This document shows, in pieces, positions 32,852 through 41,828 of a stretch of 64,000 bases of DNA. A program made the position numbers and the translations under genes. This DNA comes from Kribbella amoyensis (GTDB taxonomy: Bacteria > Actinomycetota > Actinomycetes > Propionibacteriales > Kribbellaceae): contig NZ_VIVK01000003.1 in the NCBI RefSeq assembly GCF_007828865.1, forward strand, positions 124,001-188,000, written 5' to 3'. How positions within the stretch are numbered: position 1 is the stretch's first letter; each line of letters begins with the position of its first letter. Below the pieces are notes generated by a model. That model did not search any database. It had not been told where the DNA came from and worked only from the letters and a program-made list of their open reading frames with translations.

Positions 32852-35301
32852 CGCTTCGACTCCTCCGTCAGACGTTCGGCGTCACCGTCGTTCCCCACCC
32901 TCGACGCCGGGCTCGATGCCGGACCCGGTGTACCGCGGGCAGCGTCCGCCAGCTCGCGGGTGGGGGTGCGGGTGGTGGTGATGAGGTGTTCCGGGTGGAC
33001 CGGAACGCTGGTCAGCTGTAGGCCGGTGGCTTGGCGGAGGGCGGCCAGGAGGGCGGGGCCGGCCGAGATGGTCGGGGGTTCGCCGACGCCGCGGACGCCG
33101 TACGGGGCGTTGGGGTCGGCGTACTCGAGGATCTCGACGGTCATCGGGGGAACGTCGAGGACAGTGGGGATCAGGTAGTCGGTGAACGACGCGTTCCGGA
33201 CGAGGCCGTCGGTGACCACGATCTCCTCCATCAGCGCGAGCCCGAGTCCCTGGACCGTGCCGCCGTAGATCTGGCCGCGGACCGCCTGCGGGTTGATCGC
33301 CTTGCCGACATCCTGCACACAATCGAGCGCGACCACTTTGACCAGACCGAGCTCGGTGTCGACGTCGACCACAGCGCGATGGGCCGCGAACGCGTACTGG
33401 ACGTGGGCGACTCCGCGGCCGGTCTCGGGGTCGAGCGGTTCGGTGGGGCGGTGCCGCCACTCGACGGTGTGCTCGACCGATGCGCCGTCGAGGATGTCGG
33501 CCAGGCTCGCGATGCTGCCCTCGATGGCCGACGTGACCTTGCCGCCGGCCAGCCGGAGATCGCGAACCACCCGGCCGTACGCCTGTTGCGCGATCGCGAG
33601 GACGTCGGCGCGGACGAGGTCGCAGGCCGCCTTGACCGCGCCACCTGTCACGTAGGTCTGTCGGGAGGCCGAGGTCGAACCGCCGTTGCCGATTCGCGTG
33701 TCGGCCGGAGCCAGGACGACGTTCTCGACGCCGAGTTCGGTGCGGACGATCTGCTGGAGGACCGTGACCAGTCCTTGCCCGACTTCGGCGGCCGCGGTGT
33801 GGACGGTGACCACCGGTTCTCCGCCGGCGATGTCCAGCCGGACCCGGGCCGTCGAGTAGTCGTCGAATCCTTCCGAGAAGCCGACGTTCTTGAACGCGAC
33901 CGCGTACCCGACTCCTCGCCGAACGCCTTCCCCGTGGGTCGTGTTGGAGACGCCGCCGGGTTGTTCGCGCAGGTCCACCCTGGTCGGGTCGAGCTGCGGC
34001 GGCAGCGGTAGCGCCTCCACCTTGCGCAGCAGCTCCTGTACCGGCGCAGGATTGTCGACGATCTGATGAGTGGGCATCCGCGAACCCTCGCGCAGCGCGT
34101 TCCGGCAGCGGACCTCGACCGGGTCGAGGCCGAGCTCGATGGCGATCTTGTCCAGCTGCGCCTCGTACGCGTAGGCCGCCTGGACCGTGCCGAAGCCGCG
34201 CATCGCACCGCAGGGCGGGTTGTTCGTGTAGGCGCCGTAGCAGTCCACGTGCACGTTCGGCACGTCGTACGGGCCGACGCCCATGGTGGCCGCGTTGGCG
34301 ACGACGGCCGGCGTACTGGAGGCGTAGGCGCCACCGTCGAGATAGATGCTTGCCCGCAGGTAGACAATCCGACCGTCGAACGTGACGCCGTGCTCGTACC
34401 GCATCCGCGCGGGGTGCCGGTGGACGTGGCCGAGGAAGGACTCTGTCCGGTTGTAAACAATCTTCACAGGCTTGCCCGTATGCAGCGCGAGCAAGCAGGC
34501 GTGGATGTGCATCGAGAGGTCCTCGCGGCCGCCGAACGCGCCGCCGACACCCGCGAGAGTCAGCCGCACCTTGTCAGGGCCGAGCCCGAGCGCGGCGCAG
34601 ATCTGCTTCTGGTCGACGTGCAACCACTGGGTCGCGACGAAGAGATCGATGCCCCCGTCCTCACCCGGCACGGCCAGCCCGGACTCCGGCCCGAGGAACG
34701 CCTGGTCCTGCATCCCCACCGTGTACTCGCCGACCACGACCGCCTCGGCTCGCGGCGCGGGCTCGCCCTTCCGGATCTTCACGTGCCGCACCAAGTTCCC
34801 GCCGGGGTGCACCAGCGGTTGCGATGCGTTCGCTGCCGGGGTGTCCCAGGAGCTGTGGCCGACGGCCCTCATGGCGTCGGTGACAGGGGTGAGGACTTCG
34901 TAGTCGACCAGGATGCGTTCGGCGGCAAGGCGCGCGGTCTCCGGGTGATCGGCCGCTACGAGCGCCACCGGTTCGCCTTGGTAGCGGACGACATCGCTCG
35001 CCAGGACCGGCTGGTCGGGGTGGTCGAGACCGTAGGCGTTCAGGCCGGGCACGTCTTCGTGGGTGAGCACGGCAAGTACTCCCGGCGTCGCGAGCGCCGG
35101 GGTGAGGTCGATCGAGCGGATGCGCGCCGACGGATGCGGGCTGCGCAGCGTAGCGCCCCAGAGCATCCCGTCCATCCAGAGGTCCGACGAGTACGCGAAC
35201 TGACCGGTGACTTTCAGCGTCCCGTCCGGGCGCTGAGCGCTGTCACCGATCCGCCCACTGGTCGTCACCTCGGCCGGCCGGACCCTCGTCCCCCAACTCA
35301 T
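32848..35301 (-). CDS. Xanthine dehydrogenase family molybdopterin-binding subunit
   Basis: 817 residues. It has the aldehyde oxidase/xanthine dehydrogenase a/b hammerhead near the N-terminus and the MoCo-binding domain with GVGGAFGGREDLS, GAMRGFGTVQAAYAYE and the C-terminal GVRGVGEPPTISAGPALL, whose glutamate is the catalytic base. Together with the FeS and FAD subunits nearby it would hydroxylate hypoxanthine and xanthine to urate in the cytosol. It starts 17 nt after the amidohydrolase stop. Other purine or heterocycle substrates cannot be excluded from sequence alone. Confidence 0.9.
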   Translation of the reverse strand: MSWGTRVRPAEVTTSGRIGDSAQRPDGTLKVTGQFAYSSDLWMDGMLWGATLRSPHPSARIRSIDLTPALATPGVLAVLTHEDVPGLNAYGLDHPDQPVLASDVVRYQGEPVALVAADHPETARLAAERILVDYEVLTPVTDAMRAVGHSSWDTPAANASQPLVHPGGNLVRHVKIRKGEPAPRAEAVVVGEYTVGMQDQAFLGPESGLAVPGEDGGIDLFVATQWLHVDQKQICAALGLGPDKVRLTLAGVGGAFGGREDLSMHIHACLLALHTGKPVKIVYNRTESFLGHVHRHPARMRYEHGVTFDGRIVYLRASIYLDGGAYASSTPAVVANAATMGVGPYDVPNVHVDCYGAYTNNPPCGAMRGFGTVQAAYAYEAQLDKIAIELGLDPVEVRCRNALREGSRMPTHQIVDNPAPVQELLRKVEALPLPPQLDPTRVDLREQPGGVSNTTHGEGVRRGVGYAVAFKNVGFSEGFDDYSTARVRLDIAGGEPVVTVHTAAAEVGQGLVTVLQQIVRTELGVENVVLAPADTRIGNGGSTSASRQTYVTGGAVKAACDLVRADVLAIAQQAYGRVVRDLRLAGGKVTSAIEGSIASLADILDGASVEHTVEWRHRPTEPLDPETGRGVAHVQYAFAAHRAVVDVDTELGLVKVVALDCVQDVGKAINPQAVRGQIYGGTVQGLGLALMEEIVVTDGLVRNASFTDYLIPTVLDVPPMTVEILEYADPNAPYGVRGVGEPPTISAGPALLAALRQATGLQLTSVPVHPEHLITTTRTPTRELADAARGTPGPASSPASRVGNDGDAERLTEESKR

Positions 35302-35317
35302 CGCCCCACCAATCCCG

Positions 35318-36667
35318 TCAGCGCCTGATCAACCTGTTGTGGGCGGCAACGACCTCGCCGCGGACGGTCTCCTCGTCGACCGTGACGAGGTGGTCCTGGT
35401 CGACGACGGTCCGCCCGTTCACCAGCAGGAGGTCGAGCGGCGGTGGCGACCCGAGGACCAGCGCCGCCACCGGGTCGTCGATCCCGGCGTGCGGCAGATC
35501 GTCCACCCGCCAGAGCGCCAGATCCGCGAGCTTGTCCGGCTCGATCGACCCGATCTCGTCCGACCGATCCAGCACGGCGGCTCCCCCGAGCGTCGCCAGC
35601 TCCAGCGCATCCCGGACGCCCAGCGCCTCCGCCCCACCAGCGGCCCGGGCGAAGAGCAGCGCGTGCCGTACCTCTTCCAGCATCGACCCCGCCTCGTTCG
35701 ACGCCGACCCGTCGACCCCGAGCCCGACCCGTACCCCGGCGTCCCGCAGATCCCGGGTCCGCGCGATCCCCGCCCCCAACCGCGCGTTCGACGACGGGCA
35801 GTGCGCGACCCCGGTCCGCGTCGCCGCCAGCTTCTTCACCGCCGAGTCGTCCAGGTGCACCGCATGCGCCAGCCACACGTCAGGCCCCAGCCAGCCGAGT
35901 CGGTCGAGATAGTCCACCGGCGAACACCCGAACCGCTCCCGGCAGTACGCCTCCTCGTCCAGCGTCTCCGCCAGATGGGTGTGCAGCGAAACCCGGTGTT
36001 CGCGAGCCAGCCCAGCCGCCTCGATCAGCAGTTGCGCGCTCACCGAGAACGGCGAGCACGGCGCGACCCCGATCCGCAGCATCGCGCCGAACGACGGGTC
36101 GTGGTGCGCCGCGATCGCCTCGTGGGTCCGGACCAGGATCGTGTCCAGGTCCTCCACCACCTCGTCGGGCGGCAGCCCACCCGACGACCGGCCGAGATCC
36201 ATCGATCCCCGGGTCGGGTGGAACCGCAGTCCCACCTCGCGCGCCGCCTCGACCGACGCGTCCAGCACATCGCCACCGGCGGACGGGAACACGTAATGGT
36301 GGTCCATCGTCGTCGTGCACCCGGTCCGGGCCAACCAGCCGAGCGCCCCGAGCGACGCGGCGTACACGATCTCCTCGTCCATCCGGGCCCACACCGGGTA
36401 CAACGCGGTCAGCCAGCCGAAGAGGCCCTCGTCCACCGCCAGACCACGCGTCACCCACTGGTACAGATGCTGGTGCGTGTTCACGAACCCCGGTGTCAGC
36501 AAGCATCCCGATCCGTCGACGACGACCGCTCCGTCGACGTCCGGCGCGGTACCGTTGCCGACCGCCACGATCAAGGGGCCGTCGACCACGACGTACCCGT
36601 CCGCGTACTCGGTGCGCGTCGCGTCCATCGTCACGATCGCGCACCCGGTGATCACCGTGGCGGTCAT
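35318..36667 (-). CDS. Amidohydrolase, 8-oxoguanine-deaminase-like
   Basis: 449 residues of metal-dependent amidohydrolase. Metal ligands are H65 and H67 (GFVNTHQHLYQW), then HTHLAETLDEE, AHAVHLDDSAV and VGLGVDGSASNE. The HTHLAET and VDGSASNE patterns are typical of the guanine/8-oxoguanine deaminase and atrazine chlorohydrolase group. Deamination of 8-oxoguanine gives urate, which fits its position between xanthine dehydrogenase subunits and upstream of urate breakdown; that substrate is inferred from context. ATG 36667 overlaps the FeS subunit stop by 4 nt. Confidence 0.82.
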   Translation of the reverse strand: MTATVITGCAIVTMDATRTEYADGYVVVDGPLIVAVGNGTAPDVDGAVVVDGSGCLLTPGFVNTHQHLYQWVTRGLAVDEGLFGWLTALYPVWARMDEEIVYAASLGALGWLARTGCTTTMDHHYVFPSAGGDVLDASVEAAREVGLRFHPTRGSMDLGRSSGGLPPDEVVEDLDTILVRTHEAIAAHHDPSFGAMLRIGVAPCSPFSVSAQLLIEAAGLAREHRVSLHTHLAETLDEEAYCRERFGCSPVDYLDRLGWLGPDVWLAHAVHLDDSAVKKLAATRTGVAHCPSSNARLGAGIARTRDLRDAGVRVGLGVDGSASNEAGSMLEEVRHALLFARAAGGAEALGVRDALELATLGGAAVLDRSDEIGSIEPDKLADLALWRVDDLPHAGIDDPVAALVLGSPPPLDLLLVNGRTVVDQDHLVTVDEETVRGEVVAAHNRLIRR

Positions 36668-37131
36668 CCGATCCTCCGGGACGCCGCAAGGTGGACCGCT
36701 TCCAGGATCTGCTCGTACCCCGTGCACCGGCAGAGGTTCCCGGCCAGCGCTTCGCGGATCTCCAGGTCGCTCGGATCGGGGTTGCCGCGGAGCAGCGCGT
36801 CGACCTGGACGAGCAGTCCCGGCGTACAGAATCCGCATTGCACCGCGCCCGTCTCGATGAACGCCTGCTGGACCGGGTGCAACCGCTCCCCGTCGGCCAG
36901 CCCCTCCACGGTCCGGATGTCCCGCCCGTCGGCCTGGCCCGCGGCGACCAGGCAAGCGCACACCGTCTCGCCGTCCAGGTACACCGTGCACGAGCCGCAT
37001 TCGCCTTGTTCACAAGCGTTCTTGGACCCGGGCAGACCGAGCCGCTCGCGCAGGACGTAGAGCAGGCTCTCGCCCTCCCAGACGTCGTCGGCGTCGCGAG
37101 GCTGACCGTTGACGGTGCACGTGATCCGCAT
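36664..37131 (-). CDS. Xanthine dehydrogenase (2Fe-2S) subunit
   Basis: 155 residues. The first cluster motif is KNACEQGECGSCTVYLDG, completed by the cysteine in VCACLVAAG. The second cluster is in QCGFCTPG and LCRCTGYEQI. This is the electron-transfer subunit between the molybdenum centre and FAD. ATG 37131 is chosen because GAGG lies upstream and a typical MRITCTVNGQ start results; a GTG at 37140 is the alternative. It is sandwiched between the FAD subunit and the deaminase with tight overlaps. Confidence 0.92.
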   Translation of the reverse strand: MRITCTVNGQPRDADDVWEGESLLYVLRERLGLPGSKNACEQGECGSCTVYLDGETVCACLVAAGQADGRDIRTVEGLADGERLHPVQQAFIETGAVQCGFCTPGLLVQVDALLRGNPDPSDLEIREALAGNLCRCTGYEQILEAVHLAASRRIG

Positions 37132-37141
37132 CCGAGTCACC

Positions 37142-38023
37142 TCACGCCGCGGCCCGGCCGGTCGTCCAGTAGTCGTCCCAGGCCCAGTTCACGGTGCGCC
37201 GGGCCAGGACGGACAGAGCGTGCCGCCGGTACGCCGCGGTGCCGCGCACGTCGTCGATCGGTGCTGCGGCCGCGGCGACGAGTCCGGCGAAGTGCTCGAC
37301 CACCGACTCGGGAAGTGGTCCCCGACGATGCCAGAGATCGCGCTCCCGCAGTTCGCCGGTGAGGAACGCCTCCGCCTTCGCGGCCCGGATCGGAGTCGGG
37401 GCCGCCGAGCCGATCCCGGTCCCGATCACCTCCCGCTGCGGGTCGAGCGCGAGCGCGAACGAGCAGACCGCGATCACCATCGCGTTCCGCGGACCGATCT
37501 TGCTGAACTGCTGAGGTCCGCGGCTGATCGGGACGACGACCGCCGTGATCAGCTCGTCGGGCGCCAGGGCGTTGCGCTTGACCCCGGTGAAGAAGTCGTC
37601 GATCGGGATCCGGCGAACTCCCCGGACCGACGCCGCCTCGACCTCGGCGCCGGTCGCGAGCAACGGCGGGTGGCTGTCCCCGGCCGGCGAGGCGGCGCCG
37701 AGATTCCCGCCGACGGTGCCTCGGTTCCGGATCTGCGGTGAGCCGACCGTCCGGGCCGCCATCGCCAGCCCGGGCAGGAGGGCGCCGACCTCGTCGATCA
37801 CGCGGCGGTAGCTGACGCCGGCCCCGAGCCGGACGAACCCGTCCTCGGCCGACCACTGCCGCGCCGCCGCGATCCGGGTCAGGTCGAGCAACGCCGTCGG
37901 CCGGCGCGCGGTCAGGTTCAGCTCGACCATGACGTCGGTCCCGCCGGTGATCGGCAGCGCGTCCGGAGCAGACGCTTTCAGCTCGAGCGCCTCGTCCCAG
38001 CCGACCGGTGTCAGGAAGTCCAT
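37142..38023 (-). CDS. Xanthine dehydrogenase FAD-binding subunit
   Basis: 293 residues of the CO-dehydrogenase/xanthine-dehydrogenase flavin subunit family. It has ITGGTDVMVELNL near the N-terminus, QIRNRGTVGGNLGAASPAGD for FAD binding and a CO_deh_flav_C tail. It passes electrons from the FeS clusters to NAD or O2. ATG 38023 is preferred to the upstream ATG at 38077 because the fold starts there and GGGGGA precedes it. It begins the second part of the purine run, about 115 nt after the allantoicase stop. Confidence 0.88.
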   Translation of the reverse strand: MDFLTPVGWDEALELKASAPDALPITGGTDVMVELNLTARRPTALLDLTRIAAARQWSAEDGFVRLGAGVSYRRVIDEVGALLPGLAMAARTVGSPQIRNRGTVGGNLGAASPAGDSHPPLLATGAEVEAASVRGVRRIPIDDFFTGVKRNALAPDELITAVVVPISRGPQQFSKIGPRNAMVIAVCSFALALDPQREVIGTGIGSAAPTPIRAAKAEAFLTGELRERDLWHRRGPLPESVVEHFAGLVAAAAAPIDDVRGTAAYRRHALSVLARRTVNWAWDDYWTTGRAAA

Positions 38024-38139
38024 GCCCGTCCCCCGTACGTCCCCCACCGCACCGCCCGGGTACGGCAGCCATCTCACGTACAGTCAACGACTTCCGCGCG
38101 CGGACGCCAACAGATCGGGCCAGAACTCACCCACCGTGA

Positions 38140-39294
38140 TCACCGGGCTACGATTCGCGCGAGCAGCTCGGCAGGGAGTACGCCGGTCCCGGTGAAGGGC
38201 CGAGCCTCCGTCAACCTCACCGCATCCGCCTCGGCCAGACCGCCGTCGGCCGTCAGGACCTGGACCGCGTGGTCGGCCGGCAGCAGGTCGAGCCAGCGCA
38301 GCACAGAAGCTCGCAGCGTGGCGTCAGCCAGCTCACCGTGGACGCGCAGCCGGGCCATCCCGCCGTCGGGATAGACGTCGAGCCGAACGAACGTCGCGTC
38401 GGCCGCCGTCGCCGATCGAAACAGGTGCCGCGTATCCGGCTGCAGGCGCGTTCGCGGGACCAGGTCGAACCAGCGCGGATCGTCCCCACTCGGTACACCG
38501 CCGGCACCGTCGAGTCCCCGTAACGACGCCCACCCCGGCGCGTTCCCGACGAAGTACGACGTGTCCAGCTCGACCCGGCGGACCCTTCCCCGCGCGGCCA
38601 GCCGTACCGTCACGTGGTCGTTGCCGTCGTCCCGGCGGCGGGCGTTCTCCCAACCGTCGGCCATGGTCTGCGCTCGGCCTGGTTGCAGCAGCCGCGTCGG
38701 CGACGAGTAGAACTCGTTCGAGCACGCCACCACGGCCGCACCGTTCTCCACCGCGGCCAGGTCGACGGTGCCGTCCAGGAATCGCGGATCCGGGACCGGT
38801 TCGCCGTGCACGCGGAACCGCGCGACCCCGCCGTCCGGGTAGATCGACAGCCGCACATGCGTCCACCGATGAGGGTCCGTGATCTCGAACAGATTCTCCG
38901 CGTCCCCGGAGATCGCGCTCTCCGGTACGAGCGTCTCCCACCGAGCCCGCTCGAGCTCGTCGGGCGAAGGCGCTCCCTCCAGACTCGTCGCCTCCACCGA
39001 CGCGGCCGGCGGGTAGTTCCCCTTGAACCAGCTGGTGTCGATGACGACGCCCCGCACCACGCCCGGTACGCCGAGCCGGACCACCGCGTGGTCGTGCCCC
39101 GGTTCGCGGCGACGCCGGGTCTCCCAGCCGTCGTAGACCTTGCCTTTGGGGCCGTAGTCCTCGGTCCAGAACACCGCGGGACCCGGCTTGATCAGGTTCT
39201 CCCGCTCGGCGAACAGCTCGTCGTTGGCCAGCACGACACTGCCGGCGAGATCCCGCGACGCCAGGTCGGGCCAGCGGGTGAAGTCGATGCTCAC
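38140..39294 (-). CDS. alc: Allantoicase
   Basis: 384 residues with two tandem allantoicase repeats: LANDELFAERENLIKPGP and DYGPKGKVYDGWETRRRREPGHDHAVVRLG in the first, ACSNEFYSSPTRLLQPGRA and GWENARRRDDGNDHVTVRL in the second. Allantoicase hydrolyses allantoate to ureidoglycolate and urea. GTG 39294 overlaps the allantoinase stop (GTGA), so the two are translationally coupled. No ureidoglycolate-degrading enzyme is visible in the window, so the last step must be encoded elsewhere or be non-enzymatic. Confidence 0.92.
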   Translation of the reverse strand: MSIDFTRWPDLASRDLAGSVVLANDELFAERENLIKPGPAVFWTEDYGPKGKVYDGWETRRRREPGHDHAVVRLGVPGVVRGVVIDTSWFKGNYPPAASVEATSLEGAPSPDELERARWETLVPESAISGDAENLFEITDPHRWTHVRLSIYPDGGVARFRVHGEPVPDPRFLDGTVDLAAVENGAAVVACSNEFYSSPTRLLQPGRAQTMADGWENARRRDDGNDHVTVRLAARGRVRRVELDTSYFVGNAPGWASLRGLDGAGGVPSGDDPRWFDLVPRTRLQPDTRHLFRSATAADATFVRLDVYPDGGMARLRVHGELADATLRASVLRWLDLLPADHAVQVLTADGGLAEADAVRLTEARPFTGTGVLPAELLARIVAR

Positions 39295-40622
39295 GAAGCG
39301 CCCCGGACGAGCAACCGCCCTCGTGGTACCCCGTCGACCTCGATCGGCTCGCCCCGCAACCACGTACTCCGCACCACGCCTGCCAGCGCGAGCCCGTCGT
39401 ACGGAGTGAGCGGGCACTTGTGCCACAGCTTCGCCTGGTCGACGACGAACGCCTCGTCGGGAGCGAACACGCAGAAGTCGGCTTGCCGTCCCACCTCGAT
39501 CGACCCACGATCCGTGAGCCCGGCCAGGCGTGCGGGGCTCTCGGCCATCCAGCGGGCGAGATCGCTGACCGTGTATCCGCGCCGGCTGGCCTGGGTCCAC
39601 ATCGCCGGGAGCCCGACCTGGAGCGACGCGATCCCACCCCAGGCGGCATCGAAGTCGCCGGTGTCGAACTGTTTGAGGTCGGCCGGGCAGGGCGAATGGT
39701 CGGACACGACGGCGTCGATCACGCCGTCGGCCAGCCCGCGCCAGAGTTCCTCGCGATTCACCGCCTCACGAATCGGCGGACAGCACTTGTACTGCGTCGC
39801 GCCCTCCCCGATCTCCTCGGCCACGAACACGAGGTAATGCGGACAGGTCTCCACCGAAACCGGTACCCCGGATCCACGCGCGGCCGCGAGTCGCGGTACC
39901 TCGTCCGTACTCGACAGGTGCAGTAGGTGCACCCGGCAACCAGTACGCGCTGCCAGGTCGAGCACGGTGACCACGGCAACGTCCTCGGCGCGACGCGGTC
40001 GGGAGCTGAGGAACTCGCGGTACATCCGGCCGTGCGGTTCCGGTGAGCGTTCGAGTGTGCCGGCGTCCTCGGCGTGGACGAGCAACAACCCGTCGAACTC
40101 GTGGATCTCGTGCAACGCCCGCTCCAACTCGGACGCGTTCAGCTGCGGGAACTCGTCGACGCCCGAAGGCGCGAGGAAGCACTTGAAGCCGAACACGCCC
40201 GCGTCGTGGAGGGCCCGCAGCTCCCCGAGATTCCCCGGCACCACGCCGCCCCAGAACCCGACGTCCACGAAGGCGTTGCCCTCGGCACACTTCCGTTTGA
40301 GGTCGAGGGCAACCACGTCCGTTGTCGGCGGCACGCTGTTCAACGGCATGTCCACGATCGTGGTGATCCCGCCGGCCGCTGCGGCCCGGGTCGCACTGGG
40401 GAACCCCTCCCACGCGGTCCGGCCGGGCTCGTTGACGTGGACGTGCGTGTCCACCAACCCGGGCATCAGGACGACGTCGTCCTCGAGCGTGATCACGTGG
40501 TCGGCTGGTGAGGGCGCGTCGTAGGCGTCGACCGCGACGATGCGCCCGGCCTCGACGCCGACCGATCGTGGTGCCTCGCCCGATGGAGTCACGACCCGCC
40601 GGGCCCGCAGGACGACGTCCAT
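39291..40622 (-). CDS. allB: Allantoinase
   Basis: 443 residues of the dihydroorotase-like amidohydrolase family. Metal ligands are H60 and H62 in PGLVDTHVHVNEPG. The carbamylated lysine is in VFGFKCFLAPSG, and further histidines are in VHAEDAGTLE, HLLHLSSTDE and VSDHSPCP. PAIWTEA-like PAMWTQASRRGYT is also typical. It opens allantoin to allantoate. It starts 1-2 nt from the urate oxidase stop, so it is in the same transcript. Confidence 0.92.
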   Translation of the reverse strand: MDVVLRARRVVTPSGEAPRSVGVEAGRIVAVDAYDAPSPADHVITLEDDVVLMPGLVDTHVHVNEPGRTAWEGFPSATRAAAAGGITTIVDMPLNSVPPTTDVVALDLKRKCAEGNAFVDVGFWGGVVPGNLGELRALHDAGVFGFKCFLAPSGVDEFPQLNASELERALHEIHEFDGLLLVHAEDAGTLERSPEPHGRMYREFLSSRPRRAEDVAVVTVLDLAARTGCRVHLLHLSSTDEVPRLAAARGSGVPVSVETCPHYLVFVAEEIGEGATQYKCCPPIREAVNREELWRGLADGVIDAVVSDHSPCPADLKQFDTGDFDAAWGGIASLQVGLPAMWTQASRRGYTVSDLARWMAESPARLAGLTDRGSIEVGRQADFCVFAPDEAFVVDQAKLWHKCPLTPYDGLALAGVVRSTWLRGEPIEVDGVPRGRLLVRGAS

Positions 40623-40623
40623 G

Positions 40624-41499
40624 TCAGCAGAACCCCGGTACGGCGTACCAGGCGGGCCCGGGATCCGGTCCGTCGTCCCGCAGTACCGTTGCCTCGATCA
40701 ACCCGTACGGCCGGTCCGCGGCGAAGAAGACCTCGCCCGGATTCTCCACGCCGAACGGCTCCAGGTCGACCAGGAAGTGGTGCCGATTCGGTGCCGAGAA
40801 CCGGATCTCGGCGACCTCGGGCCGTTGCTCCAGGACCACCTGGCCCATCGCGTACAACGTGTGCTGCAACGCGTGGCTGTACACCTCGGCGAACGTTGTC
40901 AGCAGCAACGTCCTGATCGCGGACCAGGACGCGTCCCAGTCGAGCTCGGTCCCGGTGTACCGCCAGCGCGCGATCAGCGAGGTGGCCAGGATCCGGTCGT
41001 CGGTCTCCGGCAACGTCGTGTACCGGTCCTGGAGGAACCCGCGGAACTCCGACCCGGTGGTCTTCGCGATCACGAGGTCCTTCAACCCCGACACGACCCA
41101 GGCCCGGTCGTCGGCCACGGTGACGACGGTGGTCCGCGTCTCCTGGCCGCGCCGGACGAACGAGTAGTCGTTGACCCGGTCCCAGCTGTACTCGTCGATG
41201 CCGATCTGGGCGCCGTCGACCGCGGGGAGTTCCTCGACGAAGTGCCGGCCGAGTTGCAGGCCGAAGTCCTCGATCGTGCGGATCCCCTTCTCCGCGGCGT
41301 ACGCGAACACCGTGTTCTTCTGCGAATCCGTCGGCAGTACGGCAGCCTGGTCACCGGTCACGTGCGCCGCCTCGAAGTCGCCGCGCAACGCCGTACTCAC
41401 GGCCAGGTCCCGGAGTTCGTGCCGCGCCGTGTCCCGGTACACCCGCACCACCCGGGTCTCCGCCTTGCCGTACTGGTTCGGGCCGAGGACGATCGCCAT
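40624..41499 (-). CDS. uox: Urate oxidase (uricase)
   Basis: 291 residues. It has the T-fold urate oxidase motifs GPNQYGKAETRVVRVYRD, an active-site lysine and threonine (GKAE and VLPTDSQKNTVF), the histidine segment SAPNRHHFLVDLEPFG, and the conserved TTGSEFRGFLQDRYTTL. It is cofactor-free and oxidises urate to 5-hydroxyisourate with release of H2O2. ATG 41499 is preferred because the fold starts there; the long upstream extension lies in the preceding gene. HIU hydrolase and OHCU decarboxylase precede it in the same operon, giving the full route to S-allantoin. Confidence 0.95.
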   Translation of the reverse strand: MAIVLGPNQYGKAETRVVRVYRDTARHELRDLAVSTALRGDFEAAHVTGDQAAVLPTDSQKNTVFAYAAEKGIRTIEDFGLQLGRHFVEELPAVDGAQIGIDEYSWDRVNDYSFVRRGQETRTTVVTVADDRAWVVSGLKDLVIAKTTGSEFRGFLQDRYTTLPETDDRILATSLIARWRYTGTELDWDASWSAIRTLLLTTFAEVYSHALQHTLYAMGQVVLEQRPEVAEIRFSAPNRHHFLVDLEPFGVENPGEVFFAADRPYGLIEATVLRDDGPDPGPAWYAVPGFC

Positions 41500-41504
41500 C
41501 CGGA

Positions 41505-41828
41505 TCAGCTCCCTCTGTACGTGGAGTAGGAGAACGGGCTGAGCAACAACGGAACGTGCAGGTGCGAGGCCGGATCCGTGACCGTGAACGCCACGATCAC
41601 CTGCGGGAAGAAACAGGTCCGGCCGTTCTTCGCGAAGTACGCGGACGCCTCGAAGATCAGCCGGTAGTTGCCCGGCCGGCCGAGCGCGGGCCCGAGTTCG
41701 CCGACCCGGCCGTCGACGTCGGTGACGCCGGACCCGAGCACCGTGAACGGGTCGATCGCCTCCAGCAGGACCGACACCCCGACCGCGGGCCGGCCCGTCG
41801 TGGTGTCGAGAACGTGTGTGCTGATCAT
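41505..41828 (-). CDS. uraH: 5-Hydroxyisourate hydrolase (transthyretin-like)
   Basis: 107 residues, a full-length HIU hydrolase. STHVLDTTTGRPAVGVSVLL is the N-terminal signature with the catalytic histidine, and the C-terminal YSTYRGS is the diagnostic YRGS tetrapeptide. It converts 5-hydroxyisourate to OHCU. ATG 41828 overlaps the OHCU decarboxylase stop (ATGA), and the urate oxidase follows 5 nt later. Confidence 0.96.
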   Translation of the reverse strand: MISTHVLDTTTGRPAVGVSVLLEAIDPFTVLGSGVTDVDGRVGELGPALGRPGNYRLIFEASAYFAKNGRTCFFPQVIVAFTVTDPASHLHVPLLLSPFSYSTYRGS

